Below, piece after piece: positions 15,513 to 23,751 of a stretch of DNA of 42,536 bases (position 1 is the stretch's first letter; each line of letters starts with the position of its first letter). Position numbers and translations under genes: made by a program. The notes under the pieces are model-generated. The model searched no databases and was not told the origin of the DNA. It saw only the letters and a list, made by a program, of their open reading frames with translations. The stretch spans positions 1-42,536 of the forward strand of contig JAPPKD010000241.1 in NCBI GenBank assembly GCA_028820215.1, given 5' to 3'. This DNA is from Spirochaetaceae bacterium. Its GTDB lineage: Bacteria > Spirochaetota > Spirochaetia > SZUA-6 > Bin103.

Positions 15513-17327
15513 ATGAGCTCTGCTCCCGGCGGCGAGGGCCAGAACGAAGCTGCAGGTCTCCGGAAACTCGTCGATCTGGCCTCTCGGGAGCTGCAGAAAC
15601 GGGCCGTCGCTCAGAACCTGCTGGCGGATTCGAGCGGCGTCAGGGAGCAGGCACGCGCGCTGCGCCACCGTGACGGCGGCGCGCCGGCCGGCCCCTCGCA
15701 GGAGGAGCTGGACCGGTTCAGCTTCCTGTGGGGCGCCCCGGAGCCGGAACGGACCGTGCACGAGCTGCCGGCCCAGACACGGGAGGACCTGCAGCTCGCC
15801 GAAGTCGTCCGCGCCATGGCCATCCACGGCTCCGCGGAGCGCTACCTGACCGGGCTGCTCGGCGCGCAGCTCAGCACGGTTGAGCAGATCCGGCACCGGC
15901 AGTCGGTGCTGCAAGGGATCCTCGCCCACTCACCGCTGGAACAGGTGGTGCGCGAGGCAGCCGAACGCATCATCCTGGCCGGCCCGCTCACGACCATGGA
16001 CAACCGGGCCGCGCTGTACCGAGTGGTCAACCACCTCAGCGAGCTGGAGCTGTACGTCACCACCACGGAGGCGCTGGCCGATGCGCTGGCGGCCGGCGGC
16101 GACGCCGGCCCGGTCTGGGGCGAGTTCGCGGCGCTGCTCGACCGCATCCGCGACACGCCCGCCCACAAGCAACTGCTGAGCTTCCTGCCCGACGTGCTGG
16201 CCGACGTGCGCGGGCTTGCCAGCGTGACGATCGGGGTGAATCTGGACGCCCAGTTGCGTCCGGTCGAAGCGACACTGCTGTCGATCAACCCCGAGCGGTT
16301 CAAGGGATCGAAGCTGATATCCACGGTGCTGGGCACGGCCGCCGCGGAAGGCCGGGGCATTGCCGACCTGCACAGCCTGCTGCGTCCCGGCCACGCCAAG
16401 CCGCTGGTGCGGGAGTTGCTCGACGACCTGGCGCAGGTGCTGGACCGCGCGGCCCGCCAGCTCGCCGGCGACCTGCGCGCCTTCACGAAGCTGCCGACCG
16501 GGTTCATCACCCGCACGAGCGAGGAGCTGATCCTGTTCGCCTCCGCCGCGAAGCTCGCGCACGCCCTGCATGAGCGCGGGTTGCCGGTCTGTCTGCCGCG
16601 GGTGGCCGATACCGAGCGGCGCGTGCTGTGCATCGACGGCTGCTACAACACCGCGCTCGCGCTGACCGGCGGGGAAGAGGTGGTGTCGAGCGAGGTCGAT
16701 CTCGGCGAGCGGGGCCGGGTCGCCGTCCTGACCGGCCCCAACCGCGGCGGCAAGACGGTCTATCTGCAGGCGGTGGGCCTCGCCCAGGTCCTGTTTCAGG
16801 CAGGGCTGTTCTGTCCCGCGCGCGAGGCGGAGATGAGCATCGCTTCGGGCCTGTACACCCATTACCAGGCGGAGGAAAAGCCGCAGCAGCAGAGCGGCCG
16901 TTTCGGAGAGGAGGCGGCGCGCCTGCGCGAGATCCTCACCCGCCTGACGCCGAGCGCCATCCTGCTGTCCAACGAGACCTTCACCAGCACCGGCCCCGGC
17001 GAGGCGGCGTACCTGATGCTGGACATCGTCCGCGTGCTGGTCGCGCTGGGCTGCCGGTCGCTGCTGGCCACGCACCTGCACGAGCTCGCCGCGTGGGTGG
17101 AGGACGAGCAGGTCCCGGGCGCGTTCAACCTGGCGGCGACGACCCGCGAGGTGCCCGCCGACGGTGCGCCGCGCGTGGTGCCGACCTTCCGCGTCGAGCG
17201 GGCGCCACCGGCCAGCCACAGCCATGCGCGGACCGTGGCCCGCGACAACGGCCTGCTGTTCGAGCAGATCGTCAACTCCTTGCGCGACAGCGGTCAGCTC
17301 GACCGGTTGCTCGAGCCGCCTGAGTGA
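15513..17327 (+). CDS. MutS-family ATPase, non-canonical
   Basis: A 604-residue protein. The C-terminal 230 residues are a MutS-type ABC ATPase: Walker A GPNRGGKT near 407-414, the GRFGEEAARLREIL helix, Walker B ILLSNETFTST near 484-494 (Asn-Glu instead of Asp-Glu), and LLATHLHELA as the H-loop. A helical lever/core region (about 120-380) precedes it. The MutS mismatch-binding domain I and the MutS2 Smr nuclease domain are both absent, so it is neither canonical mismatch-repair MutS nor MutS2. Starting three bases after hepT, it is probably cotranscribed with the MNT-HEPN pair. Its role is unknown; a DNA-structure sensor is a possible inference. Confidence 0.8.
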   Translation: MSSAPGGEGQNEAAGLRKLVDLASRELQKRAVAQNLLADSSGVREQARALRHRDGGAPAGPSQEELDRFSFLWGAPEPERTVHELPAQTREDLQLAEVVRAMAIHGSAERYLTGLLGAQLSTVEQIRHRQSVLQGILAHSPLEQVVREAAERIILAGPLTTMDNRAALYRVVNHLSELELYVTTTEALADALAAGGDAGPVWGEFAALLDRIRDTPAHKQLLSFLPDVLADVRGLASVTIGVNLDAQLRPVEATLLSINPERFKGSKLISTVLGTAAAEGRGIADLHSLLRPGHAKPLVRELLDDLAQVLDRAARQLAGDLRAFTKLPTGFITRTSEELILFASAAKLAHALHERGLPVCLPRVADTERRVLCIDGCYNTALALTGGEEVVSSEVDLGERGRVAVLTGPNRGGKTVYLQAVGLAQVLFQAGLFCPAREAEMSIASGLYTHYQAEEKPQQQSGRFGEEAARLREILTRLTPSAILLSNETFTSTGPGEAAYLMLDIVRVLVALGCRSLLATHLHELAAWVEDEQVPGAFNLAATTREVPADGAPRVVPTFRVERAPPASHSHARTVARDNGLLFEQIVNSLRDSGQLDRLLEPPE

Positions 17328-17364
17328 AGCCTTGGCTACCAGATGGCGGTGGCGGGAGAGAGTG

Positions 17365-17621
17365 TCAGGATACTTTCTGGAGTGAGGACGCGGGCTTGAT
17401 CCCGGCCGTGAGCCGGCGCTTGTCCACGGCGATCCTGCGGAAGTCGCACTCCACCTGGATGCCGTGCCAGAACTGGTCCGACTGACCGAAGAAGGCGCCG
17501 AAGCGAATGGACATGGCCGGCGTGATCGACCTCCGGCCATGGACGATTTCGTTGATCGCTCGCGGCGCCACTCGTTCATCATCATGTCCATGTTGGTTGG
17601 TTCTCGAATGACGTTCTCCAA
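17365..17621 (-). pseudogene. higA: HigA antitoxin, broken
   Basis: The C-terminal two thirds are clear: [40 protein letters not shown], then [13 protein letters not shown]. These are the HTH recognition helix and tail of HigA/XRE antitoxins. The N-terminus reads ENVIREPTN in another frame, close to the usual 'iREPThPGE.L.Ee' start, but the first HTH helices are missing and the frame changes near 17,570. Both a deletion and a shift are therefore needed to explain it. It would follow higB directly, in the usual toxin-first order. Confidence 0.7.
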
Positions 17622-17676
17622 GTCGACGAGGCCTCGCGGCCAAAAGGCGTCCTTGTCCTGACCACGTCGGCCATCA

Positions 17677-17954
17677 TCAATGGTAGTCGAGGATTGCGAC
17701 TCGCTCCGGGCCGGAATCGGTCCACCGGAAGACGATGCGCCACTGGGCCGTTGACACGGATGGAGTGAAAGCCCGCGAGCCGACCACTAAGGGCCTTGAG
17801 TCGATTGCCGGGCGGGACCGCAAGGTCCCTGAGTTCGGCGGCTCGGTTCATCTGGATGAGCTTCCTCAGAGCGACTCGTGAAATGTCAGCGAACCTACGG
17901 CTTCGCCTCGACGAAGAGCTCTTCGGTGTCGGCGTCCGAAAAGGACCGAATCAT
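17677..17954 (-). pseudogene. higB: HigB toxin, frameshifted twice
   Basis: Joined across frames it reads MIRSFSDADTEELFVEAK, then SRRFADISRVALRKLIQMNR, AAELRDLAVPPGNRLKALSG, HSIRVN, QWRIVFRWTDSGPERVAILD and YH. This is a full RelE/HigB-type mRNA interferase. One shift lies at about 17,899-17,905; the other, an extra C, at about 17,744-17,750. The family's 'R..L.RL....G' and terminal 'WR..F.W....v.i.DYH' motifs remain recognisable, so the loss is recent. The 17,328-18,052 interval otherwise holds nothing. Confidence 0.75.
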
Positions 17955-18052
17955 AAGTCCTCACGTGTCTATGAGGAGAGCGACGGCGAGCAGCCTTCGT
18001 GCGCGCGTGCCAAGTCGAGGATGTGGTTGGCTCGTCACCGTTGAGCGTCCCG

Positions 18053-19975
18053 CTACATCCCGGAGCGCCGCTTCACGATTGCAAGGAACGCTTCGCCGTA
18101 GCGCTCTGCCTTCGCGGGGCCGATGCCGTGGACCATCTCCAGGGTCGCTGCGGACTCGGGGCGGAGGACGGCGAGGTGGCGCAGGGTGCGGTCGCTGGCG
18201 ATGACGTAGGGCGGCACCTGCTGCCGGCGCGCCTCTTCGATGCGAAACGCGCGCAACGCCTCGAAGAGCTCGAGTCCGGCCTCGTCGAGCTCTTCCACCG
18301 TGGTGTCGGCATTCTCGTATCCGCCCGGACGCCGCTGCGCCGGTCGGTCTCCGCCGGATGACCGGGCACGCAGCCTGGGCGGCAGCAGCAGGCGGGCCGG
18401 CCGCCGGTCATGGATCACCTCCCGGCCTTCCGCCGTAACTACCGCCACGGGCCGGTCGCCGCCGTGGAAGTCGACCCATCCGGCGGTGACGCAGCGCCGC
18501 AGCAGCCGCATCAGCCACTCCTCCGTGTGGTCGCCGAGCGTGCCGAAGGTGGGCGTTCGGTCGAGGCGGGCGCGCCGCAGCCGCTCGTCGGACGCTCCCT
18601 TGAGCAGCTTCACGGCCGCCGTCAGGCCGAAGCGGCCGTGGATGCGCGCGACGCCGCACAGTCCCTTGCGGACCACGAGCGCGGCCTGCTCGGGCTCCTG
18701 CTCCTCGTCCTCCGCCAGGCGCAGGCAGACGTCGCAGCGCCCGCACCCGGCCAGCGTCTCCGCTTCGTCGCCGAAGTAGCGCAGGATGGCGTCGTGCCGG
18801 CAGGCGCCGCCCTCGGCCCAGCGCATCAGCTCCAGGAACAGATTCCACTGATGTTGCGCCACCTCCGGCGCCACCGGCTGCCCGTCACCGTTGCGCTCGA
18901 CCAGGTGGCGGCGCAGCGCCATGTCCCCCGGCGACACGATCAGGGCGCAGATAGCGGGTTCGCCGTCCCGGCCTGCGCGCCCCGCTTCCTGGTAGTAGGC
19001 CTCCAGGGATCCCGGCGGCGCCAAGTGCGCTACGCAGCGCACGTCCGCCCGGTCGATGCCCATGCCGAAGGCGTTGGTGGCCACCACGACGTCGAGCTCG
19101 CCTGCCATGAACGCGCGCTGCACGCGCTCGCGCCGGCCGCCGTCCATGCCGGCGTGATACGCCGCCGTCCGCCACCCGAGTGTGTCCAGCCGGTGCGCCT
19201 GCTCCTCCGTGCTCCGTCGCGTGGGCGCATACACAATCGCCGTCCCGCTCTGCCGTCCGGGCCCGCCCAGCGTCTCCGCGAGCACGGCGTCGACGTGCCG
19301 CTCCCGTTCCCGCCCGGTCATCACCTCCATCACCCGCAGCGCCAGGTTGGGACGGGCGAAGCCGTGGATGAGCTGCGGCGTGTCCGCCGGCAGGCCGAGG
19401 CGCTCGATGATCTCGTCGCGCACTACCGGCGTCGCCGTGGCGGTACAGGCCAACACCCGTGCCCGCGGCAGCATCTCCACCAGCTCCCCCAGTTGCAGGT
19501 AGTCGGGGCGGAAGTCGTGGCCCCAGGAGCTGATGCAGTGCGCTTCATCGATGGCGACCAGCGGGCACTCCAGGCGAGCCAGCACGGAGCGCAGCCGGTA
19601 GGAGGACAGCCGCTCCGGGGCCACGTACACCAGCTTGCAGCGGCCGGCGGCGATCATGCCGAGCCGCCGTCGCACCTCGTCAGCCGGCAGCGTGCCGGCC
19701 AGATACGTGGCTGACACGCCCCGCTGCGCCAGGGCGGCAACCTGGTCGTGCATGAGGGCTATCAGCGGCGACACCACGACGGTCGTGCCCGGCAGCAGCG
19801 CCGCCGGAAGCTGATAGGTCAGGCTCTTGCCGCCCCCGGTCGGCGCCACCAGCAGCAGGCGCCCTCTGCCAAGCAGCAACTCCATCGCCTCGCGCTGTCC
19901 CGGGCGGAACGCGGCAAGTCCGAAGTGCCGCAGCCCCTCGTCGAGATCCACGTTATGGAAAGAGTGCGAACTCAC
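18053..19975 (-). CDS. recQ: ATP-dependent DNA helicase RecQ
   Basis: A 640-residue superfamily-2 helicase. Motif 0 is FRPGQREAM, Walker A APTGGGKS is at 44-51, motif II is DEAH at 143-146, then CTATATP (motif III), VVATNAFGMGID and YYQEAGRAGRDG (motifs V and VI). The RQC zinc cysteines appear in CGRCDVC, a winged-helix region follows, and the C-terminus (EALRAFRIEEARRQQVPPYV, VHGIGPAKAERYG) is an HRDC domain. It unwinds recombination and repair intermediates in the 3'-5' direction. The start is GTG 19,975. Length is normal and I see nothing damaged. It lies downstream of nothing on its strand, so it is probably transcribed alone. Confidence 0.95.
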   Translation of the reverse strand: MSSHSFHNVDLDEGLRHFGLAAFRPGQREAMELLLGRGRLLLVAPTGGGKSLTYQLPAALLPGTTVVVSPLIALMHDQVAALAQRGVSATYLAGTLPADEVRRRLGMIAAGRCKLVYVAPERLSSYRLRSVLARLECPLVAIDEAHCISSWGHDFRPDYLQLGELVEMLPRARVLACTATATPVVRDEIIERLGLPADTPQLIHGFARPNLALRVMEVMTGRERERHVDAVLAETLGGPGRQSGTAIVYAPTRRSTEEQAHRLDTLGWRTAAYHAGMDGGRRERVQRAFMAGELDVVVATNAFGMGIDRADVRCVAHLAPPGSLEAYYQEAGRAGRDGEPAICALIVSPGDMALRRHLVERNGDGQPVAPEVAQHQWNLFLELMRWAEGGACRHDAILRYFGDEAETLAGCGRCDVCLRLAEDEEQEPEQAALVVRKGLCGVARIHGRFGLTAAVKLLKGASDERLRRARLDRTPTFGTLGDHTEEWLMRLLRRCVTAGWVDFHGGDRPVAVVTAEGREVIHDRRPARLLLPPRLRARSSGGDRPAQRRPGGYENADTTVEELDEAGLELFEALRAFRIEEARRQQVPPYVIASDRTLRHLAVLRPESAATLEMVHGIGPAKAERYGEAFLAIVKRRSGM

Positions 19976-20048
19976 GCTCTTGCATTAACCATGCGGTACC
20001 GATGGTAGAGTGAAAGCCACCCCTCGACACCTGAGGAGTTCGACCGCG

Positions 20049-20114
20049 ATGAACCCACGCACGCTAGCGACCGAGGCGGCCGGGACCGCCGGACGACTGG
20101 AGCGCGGCCGGTGA
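20049..20114 (+). CDS. Possible 21-residue leader peptide
   Basis: MNPRTLATEAAGTAGRLERG plus a final Arg, preceded by a GAGGAG element at a suitable distance. Its stop (TGA, 20,112-20,114) overlaps the GTG start of the dehydrogenase gene by three bases (GTGA), an arrangement that would couple translation. No known leader-peptide codon run is present. It could be chance. Confidence 0.3.
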   Translation: MNPRTLATEAAGTAGRLERGR

Positions 20115-21289
20115 GCCGCCGCATCGGCGTCGCCGTGATCGGCATGGGCTGGATGGGCTCCGTGCACGCCCGCTGCTACCGGCTGGTGCCTCAGCGCTTC
20201 CCGGAGCTGGACGTCGACCCGCGCCTGGTGGTGTGCGCGGACAACGTCGGGGCGCGCGCGCAGGAGGGCGTCACGCGGGCCGGCTTCGAGCGCGCCACCA
20301 CGGACTGGCGCGAGGCGGTCGCCGACCCGGAGGTCGACGTGGTCAACATCACCACCCAGAACGCCCTCCACAAGCCGGTCGCCCTGGCGGCGATCGAGGC
20401 GGGCAAGCACGTCTTCTGCGAGAAGCCGGTCGGCCGCAGCCCGGCGGAGACGGCGGCGATCGCGGCTGCGGCGCAAGCGGCCGGTGTCATCAGCGGTGTC
20501 GGTTACAACTACCGCTGGGCGCCGGTCGTCCAGTACGCGCTGCGCCTGATCGGGGAGGGCCGCCTGGGGACGATCACCCATTTCCGCGGCCGCTTCCTGG
20601 TCGGCTACGCGCGCGACCCGCACGGCGTGCTGTCGTGGCGCTTCGACCGCGAGCAGTCCGGCTCCGGGGCGGTCGCCGATCTGATGTCGCACGTCGCGGA
20701 CCTGGCCCACATGCTGGCCGGGCCCGTGGAGCGGTTGGTCGCCAACCGGCACACGTTCATCGCCGAGCGGCCGTTGCCGACGCCCGGCGAGGGGACGCAC
20801 TTCTCGGTCAGGCGCGGCGGTCCCACCGGCCTGGTCACCAACGAGGACTACGGCAGCGCGCTGGTCCAGTTCGCCTGCGGCGCGCAAGGCACCTACGAGG
20901 TGTGCCGGGTGATCAACGGCCCCAAGTGCCAGCTCGCCTTCGAGATCTCGGGCACCGGCGGGACGATCCTCTGGGACTTCGAGCGCATGAACGAGCTGCA
21001 GCTCTACCTGCCGGACGGCACGCCGGAGCGGGACGGCACGGTCTGGGTGCAGGCCGGCCCGGAGCATCCGTTCTTCGCCAACTTCAATCCCGGCGCGGCG
21101 CTGGGCATGAGCTACGAGGACCTCAAGGTGGTCGAGGCGGCGCAGTTCGCGAAATCCGTGGTCGAGCGTACACAGCGTGAGCCCGGGCTGGCGGAAGCGG
21201 ACCGCGTGGGCCAAGTGCTGGCCGCGTTCGACCGCTCGGTCGACTCCGGCGCGTGGGAGACGGTGGCGCCCGTCGCCGTCCCAGCATGA
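20111..21289 (+). CDS. Gfo/Idh/MocA-family oxidoreductase
   Basis: A 392-residue NAD(P)-dependent dehydrogenase of the inositol-2-dehydrogenase type. The Rossmann motif is VAVIGMGWMG (residues 7-16), and the catalytic EKPVG lysine is near residue 102. GVGYNYRWAPVVQYA and GGAVADLMSHVADLAHML-like segments (GSGAVADLMSHVADLAHM) mark the substrate domain. A GTG start is used, with no strong Shine-Dalgarno sequence other than that of the leader ORF. It is 13 bases upstream of the PTS-IIA-like gene and close to iolD, so a cyclitol or sugar substrate is likely, though the family is broad. Confidence 0.9.
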   Translation: MSRRIGVAVIGMGWMGSVHARCYRLVPQRFPELDVDPRLVVCADNVGARAQEGVTRAGFERATTDWREAVADPEVDVVNITTQNALHKPVALAAIEAGKHVFCEKPVGRSPAETAAIAAAAQAAGVISGVGYNYRWAPVVQYALRLIGEGRLGTITHFRGRFLVGYARDPHGVLSWRFDREQSGSGAVADLMSHVADLAHMLAGPVERLVANRHTFIAERPLPTPGEGTHFSVRRGGPTGLVTNEDYGSALVQFACGAQGTYEVCRVINGPKCQLAFEISGTGGTILWDFERMNELQLYLPDGTPERDGTVWVQAGPEHPFFANFNPGAALGMSYEDLKVVEAAQFAKSVVERTQREPGLAEADRVGQVLAAFDRSVDSGAWETVAPVAVPA

Positions 21290-21302
21290 GGGAAGCTGCC
21301 GC

Positions 21303-21767
21303 GTGTCGATGAACTTGGCCGATACCATCCCGGCGTCGCGGATCCTGGCTCCGCTGCGGGCCGAGACCGATGACGACGCGCTCAGCCGCCTGCTCGCCGC
21401 GGTCGCCGCCGACCTGAAGATCCCGGACGCCGCCGGCGTACTGGACCGGCTGCTGCACGAGCCCGTGCTGCGCGCGGCGCTGGTCGGCCACGGCGCCGCC
21501 ATCATCCACAGCCGCATCGACAGGCTGCCGCGCTCGGTGACCGCCCTGGGCGTCGCGCCGCCGGGGACCTCCTTCCGGTTCGGCGGCGGCTTCCGCTACG
21601 TGGTGAGCGTGATCTTCCTGGTGCTCTCGCCGCCGGAACCGCCCGAGCCGCACCTGGAGCTGGTGTCCGCGATCGCCGGCTTCGTCCGCAACGCCAAGGC
21701 GCTGGACGGCCTCAAGGCGGCGGTCTCGCCGGAGCAGGCCGCGCAGGCCCTGGCCGCCGTCGGTTAG
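21303..21767 (+). CDS. PTS EIIA-2 (PtsN-like) domain protein
   Basis: A 154-residue single-domain EIIA of the fructose/mannitol/nitrogen type. Phosphorylatable H69 lies in GHGAAIIHSRIDRLPRSVTA, the family's 'GvAiPHar....' site with Ile in place of Pro. The helix/strand order and GFVRNAKALDGLKAAVSPEQ end fit EIIA-Ntr-like proteins. I chose GTG 21,303 because GAGGGA precedes it by about nine bases; ATG 21,309 is the alternative. No IIB or IIC partners are nearby, so a regulatory rather than transport role is likely. Standing between a dehydrogenase and iolD, it may tune inositol use by phosphorylation state; that is inference. Confidence 0.8.
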   Translation: MSMNLADTIPASRILAPLRAETDDDALSRLLAAVAADLKIPDAAGVLDRLLHEPVLRAALVGHGAAIIHSRIDRLPRSVTALGVAPPGTSFRFGGGFRYVVSVIFLVLSPPEPPEPHLELVSAIAGFVRNAKALDGLKAAVSPEQAAQALAAVG

Positions 21768-21788
21768 CGCCACGCGCACGCGTCGATC

Positions 21789-21794
21789 TATGAT
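21789..21794 (+). promoter_or_regulatory. -10-like hexamer, leaderless start of iolD
   Basis: TATGAT followed by exactly six bases (CGGGCC) and ATG 21,801, placing the start codon at +1. No Shine-Dalgarno sequence and no clear -35 element are seen. The gap after the upstream gene is only 33 bases, so read-through is also possible. Confidence 0.45.
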
Positions 21795-21800
21795 CGGGCC

Positions 21801-23681
21801 ATGCCAGCAACCGAACAACTGACCGTCGCCCAGGCGGTCGTCAAGTACCTGAGCGTCCAGTACAGCGAGCGCGACGGCCGCCGCCGCCGGCTCGTACCGG
21901 CGATCTTCGGCATCTTCGGCCACGGCAACGTCGCCGGGCTGGGCCAGGCGCTGGAGTCCGTCGGCGCCGACCTGCCGCTCTACCAGGCGCGCAACGAGCA
22001 GTCGATGGTGCACGTCGCTTCCGGCTACGCCAAGGCGACGCGGCGGGCCGCCACCCTGGCCTGCACCAGCTCGATCGGGCCGGGCGCCACGAACATGGTG
22101 ACCGGCGCCGCCACCGCCACCATCAACCGCCTGCCGGTGCTGCTGCTGGCGTCCGACTACTACGCCACTCGCCACCAGGGCAACGTCCTGCAGGAGCTGG
22201 AGCACCCGCTGGCGGGTGACGTCAGCGTCAACGACTGCTTCCGGCCGATCAGCCGCTTTTTCGACCGCATCTCCCGGCCGGAACAGCTCCTCACCGCCCT
22301 GCCGGAGGCGATGCGCGTGCTCACCGACCCGGCGGAGACCGGCACGGTGACGATCGCGCTCCCCCAGGACGTGCAGGCGCACGCCTACCCGTTCCCGTCG
22401 CACCTGTTCGCGGAGCGCACGTGGCGGATCGAACGGACGCCACCGGTCGCCGACCGCATCGCGGAGGCCGCGCGCCTGATCGAGCGCTCGAAGCGGCCGA
22501 TGATCATCGCCGGCGGCGGCGTCAACTACTCGGAGGCGTGGGATGCGCTGAGCGAACTGGCCGCGCTGGGGATTCCCGTGTCGGAGACCTTCGGCGGCAA
22601 GGGCTGCTACCGCGGCCCGCGCGAGTGGTCGCTGGGCGGACACGGCGTCGAGGGGACCACCGCGGCCGCGCGCTCGGCGGAGCAGGCCGACCTGGTGATC
22701 GCCGTCGGCACCCGCCTCGGCGACTTCGCCACGGCCTCGAACAGCATGTTCCACAACCCGGACGTGAAGTTCGTGAGCATCAACGTCAACGCCCACGACG
22801 CCTTCAAGAACGGGGCGCTGCCGGTCGTCGGCGACGCGCGCGAGGCGCTCACGGCCCTGGCCGCGGCGTGCCGGCATCGCGGAGTGGACCTCACGCACCG
22901 CACGACGGAGCTCGCCAAGCTCCACGCCGAATGGGAGGAGGTCAAGGCCACCGACGCCTACGCCCCGCAGCCCGGCCAGGCGATGGGCGAGGGCGAGTTG
23001 ATCCAGGCCTTCAACGCCGAGGCGCAGGACGGCGACTCCGTGGTCGCCGCCGCGGGCGGCCCGGTCGGCAACCTGCTGAAGCTCTGGGACACGACCGGCG
23101 GGGCCGAGTGCCACCTGGAGTTCGGCTTCTCCTGCATGGGCTGGGAGATGCCGGCCGCCCTGGGCGTGCGCATGGAGCAGCCCGAAGGCGAGGTCTATGT
23201 CTACCTCGGCGACGGCAACTACCTGCTCAATCCGATGGAACTGATGACGGCGCTGCAGGAAGACATGAAGATCACGGTGGTCGTGGCCGACAACCACGGG
23301 TTCCAGGTGATCCGCCGCCTGCAGATGGCGCGCGCCGGCCACTCCTTCGGCACCGAGTTCCGCACCCGCGTCGACGGCGACGACGGCCGCCGCCTGGACG
23401 GCGACTACCTGGCGGTCGACATGGCCGCGATCGCCGAGGCGATGGGAGCGCGCGGCTTCCGCTGCACCACTCCCGACGAGGTGCGGGCGGCCGTGCGCGA
23501 GGCGCGTTCCGAGCGGCGGAGCTGCGTGATCGTCGCCGAGATCGAGAAGCACCGCTACGTGCCGGGCGCCGGAACCTGGTGGGACGTCGCCCCGGCCGAG
23601 GTGAGCCGCAGCGAAGTAACCCAGACCCTGCGCTCCGAGTACGAACGGGACCGAGCCGCCCTGCAGCGCTACCACTACTGA
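21801..23681 (+). CDS. iolD: 3D-trihydroxycyclohexane-dione hydrolase IolD
   Basis: A 626-residue thiamine-diphosphate enzyme of the IolD type, which opens the ring of 3D-(3,5/4)-trihydroxycyclohexane-1,2-dione in myo-inositol breakdown. The N-terminal Pyr domain carries the catalytic glutamate E66 (ARNEQSMVHVASGYAKAT). The middle domain has RPMIIAGGGVNYSEAWDAL. The C-terminal PP domain has the cofactor motif GDGNYLLNP from residue 470 (GDG...N) and ADNHGFQVIRRLQ. Length and the N-terminal 'VAQAVVKYLSVQY..RDG' match IolD rather than acetolactate synthase. The sugar importer begins just downstream. Confidence in IolD over other ThDP enzymes is high. Confidence 0.9.
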   Translation: MPATEQLTVAQAVVKYLSVQYSERDGRRRRLVPAIFGIFGHGNVAGLGQALESVGADLPLYQARNEQSMVHVASGYAKATRRAATLACTSSIGPGATNMVTGAATATINRLPVLLLASDYYATRHQGNVLQELEHPLAGDVSVNDCFRPISRFFDRISRPEQLLTALPEAMRVLTDPAETGTVTIALPQDVQAHAYPFPSHLFAERTWRIERTPPVADRIAEAARLIERSKRPMIIAGGGVNYSEAWDALSELAALGIPVSETFGGKGCYRGPREWSLGGHGVEGTTAAARSAEQADLVIAVGTRLGDFATASNSMFHNPDVKFVSINVNAHDAFKNGALPVVGDAREALTALAAACRHRGVDLTHRTTELAKLHAEWEEVKATDAYAPQPGQAMGEGELIQAFNAEAQDGDSVVAAAGGPVGNLLKLWDTTGGAECHLEFGFSCMGWEMPAALGVRMEQPEGEVYVYLGDGNYLLNPMELMTALQEDMKITVVVADNHGFQVIRRLQMARAGHSFGTEFRTRVDGDDGRRLDGDYLAVDMAAIAEAMGARGFRCTTPDEVRAAVREARSERRSCVIVAEIEKHRYVPGAGTWWDVAPAEVSRSEVTQTLRSEYERDRAALQRYHY

Positions 23682-23685
23682 CCCG

Positions 23686-23715
23686 TTGCCTGCCTTGTGG
23701 GGGCCGTGCTATGAA
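23686..23715 (+). promoter_or_regulatory. Promoter-like pair before the sugar-binding protein gene
   Basis: TTGCCT (23,686-23,691) and TATGAA (23,710-23,715) are 18 bases apart. Transcription would begin near 23,722, leaving a 30-base leader with GGAGG before GTG 23,752. The match is moderate. Confidence 0.4.
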
Positions 23716-23751
23716 GCCGGCGATCCAAGGACATCAATGGAGGTTCGAATA

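Noticed and set aside
15513..17327. Housekeeping mismatch repair MutS or MutS2
   Set aside because: No mismatch-binding domain I and no Smr domain; the length and NE Walker B fit a divergent MutS-family ATPase instead.
21123..23675. An 850-codon open frame antisense to iolD and the PTS-IIA gene
   Set aside because: Low-complexity Arg/Gly/Val/His-rich translation with no domain, exactly opposite well-supported genes; a GC-rich shadow frame.
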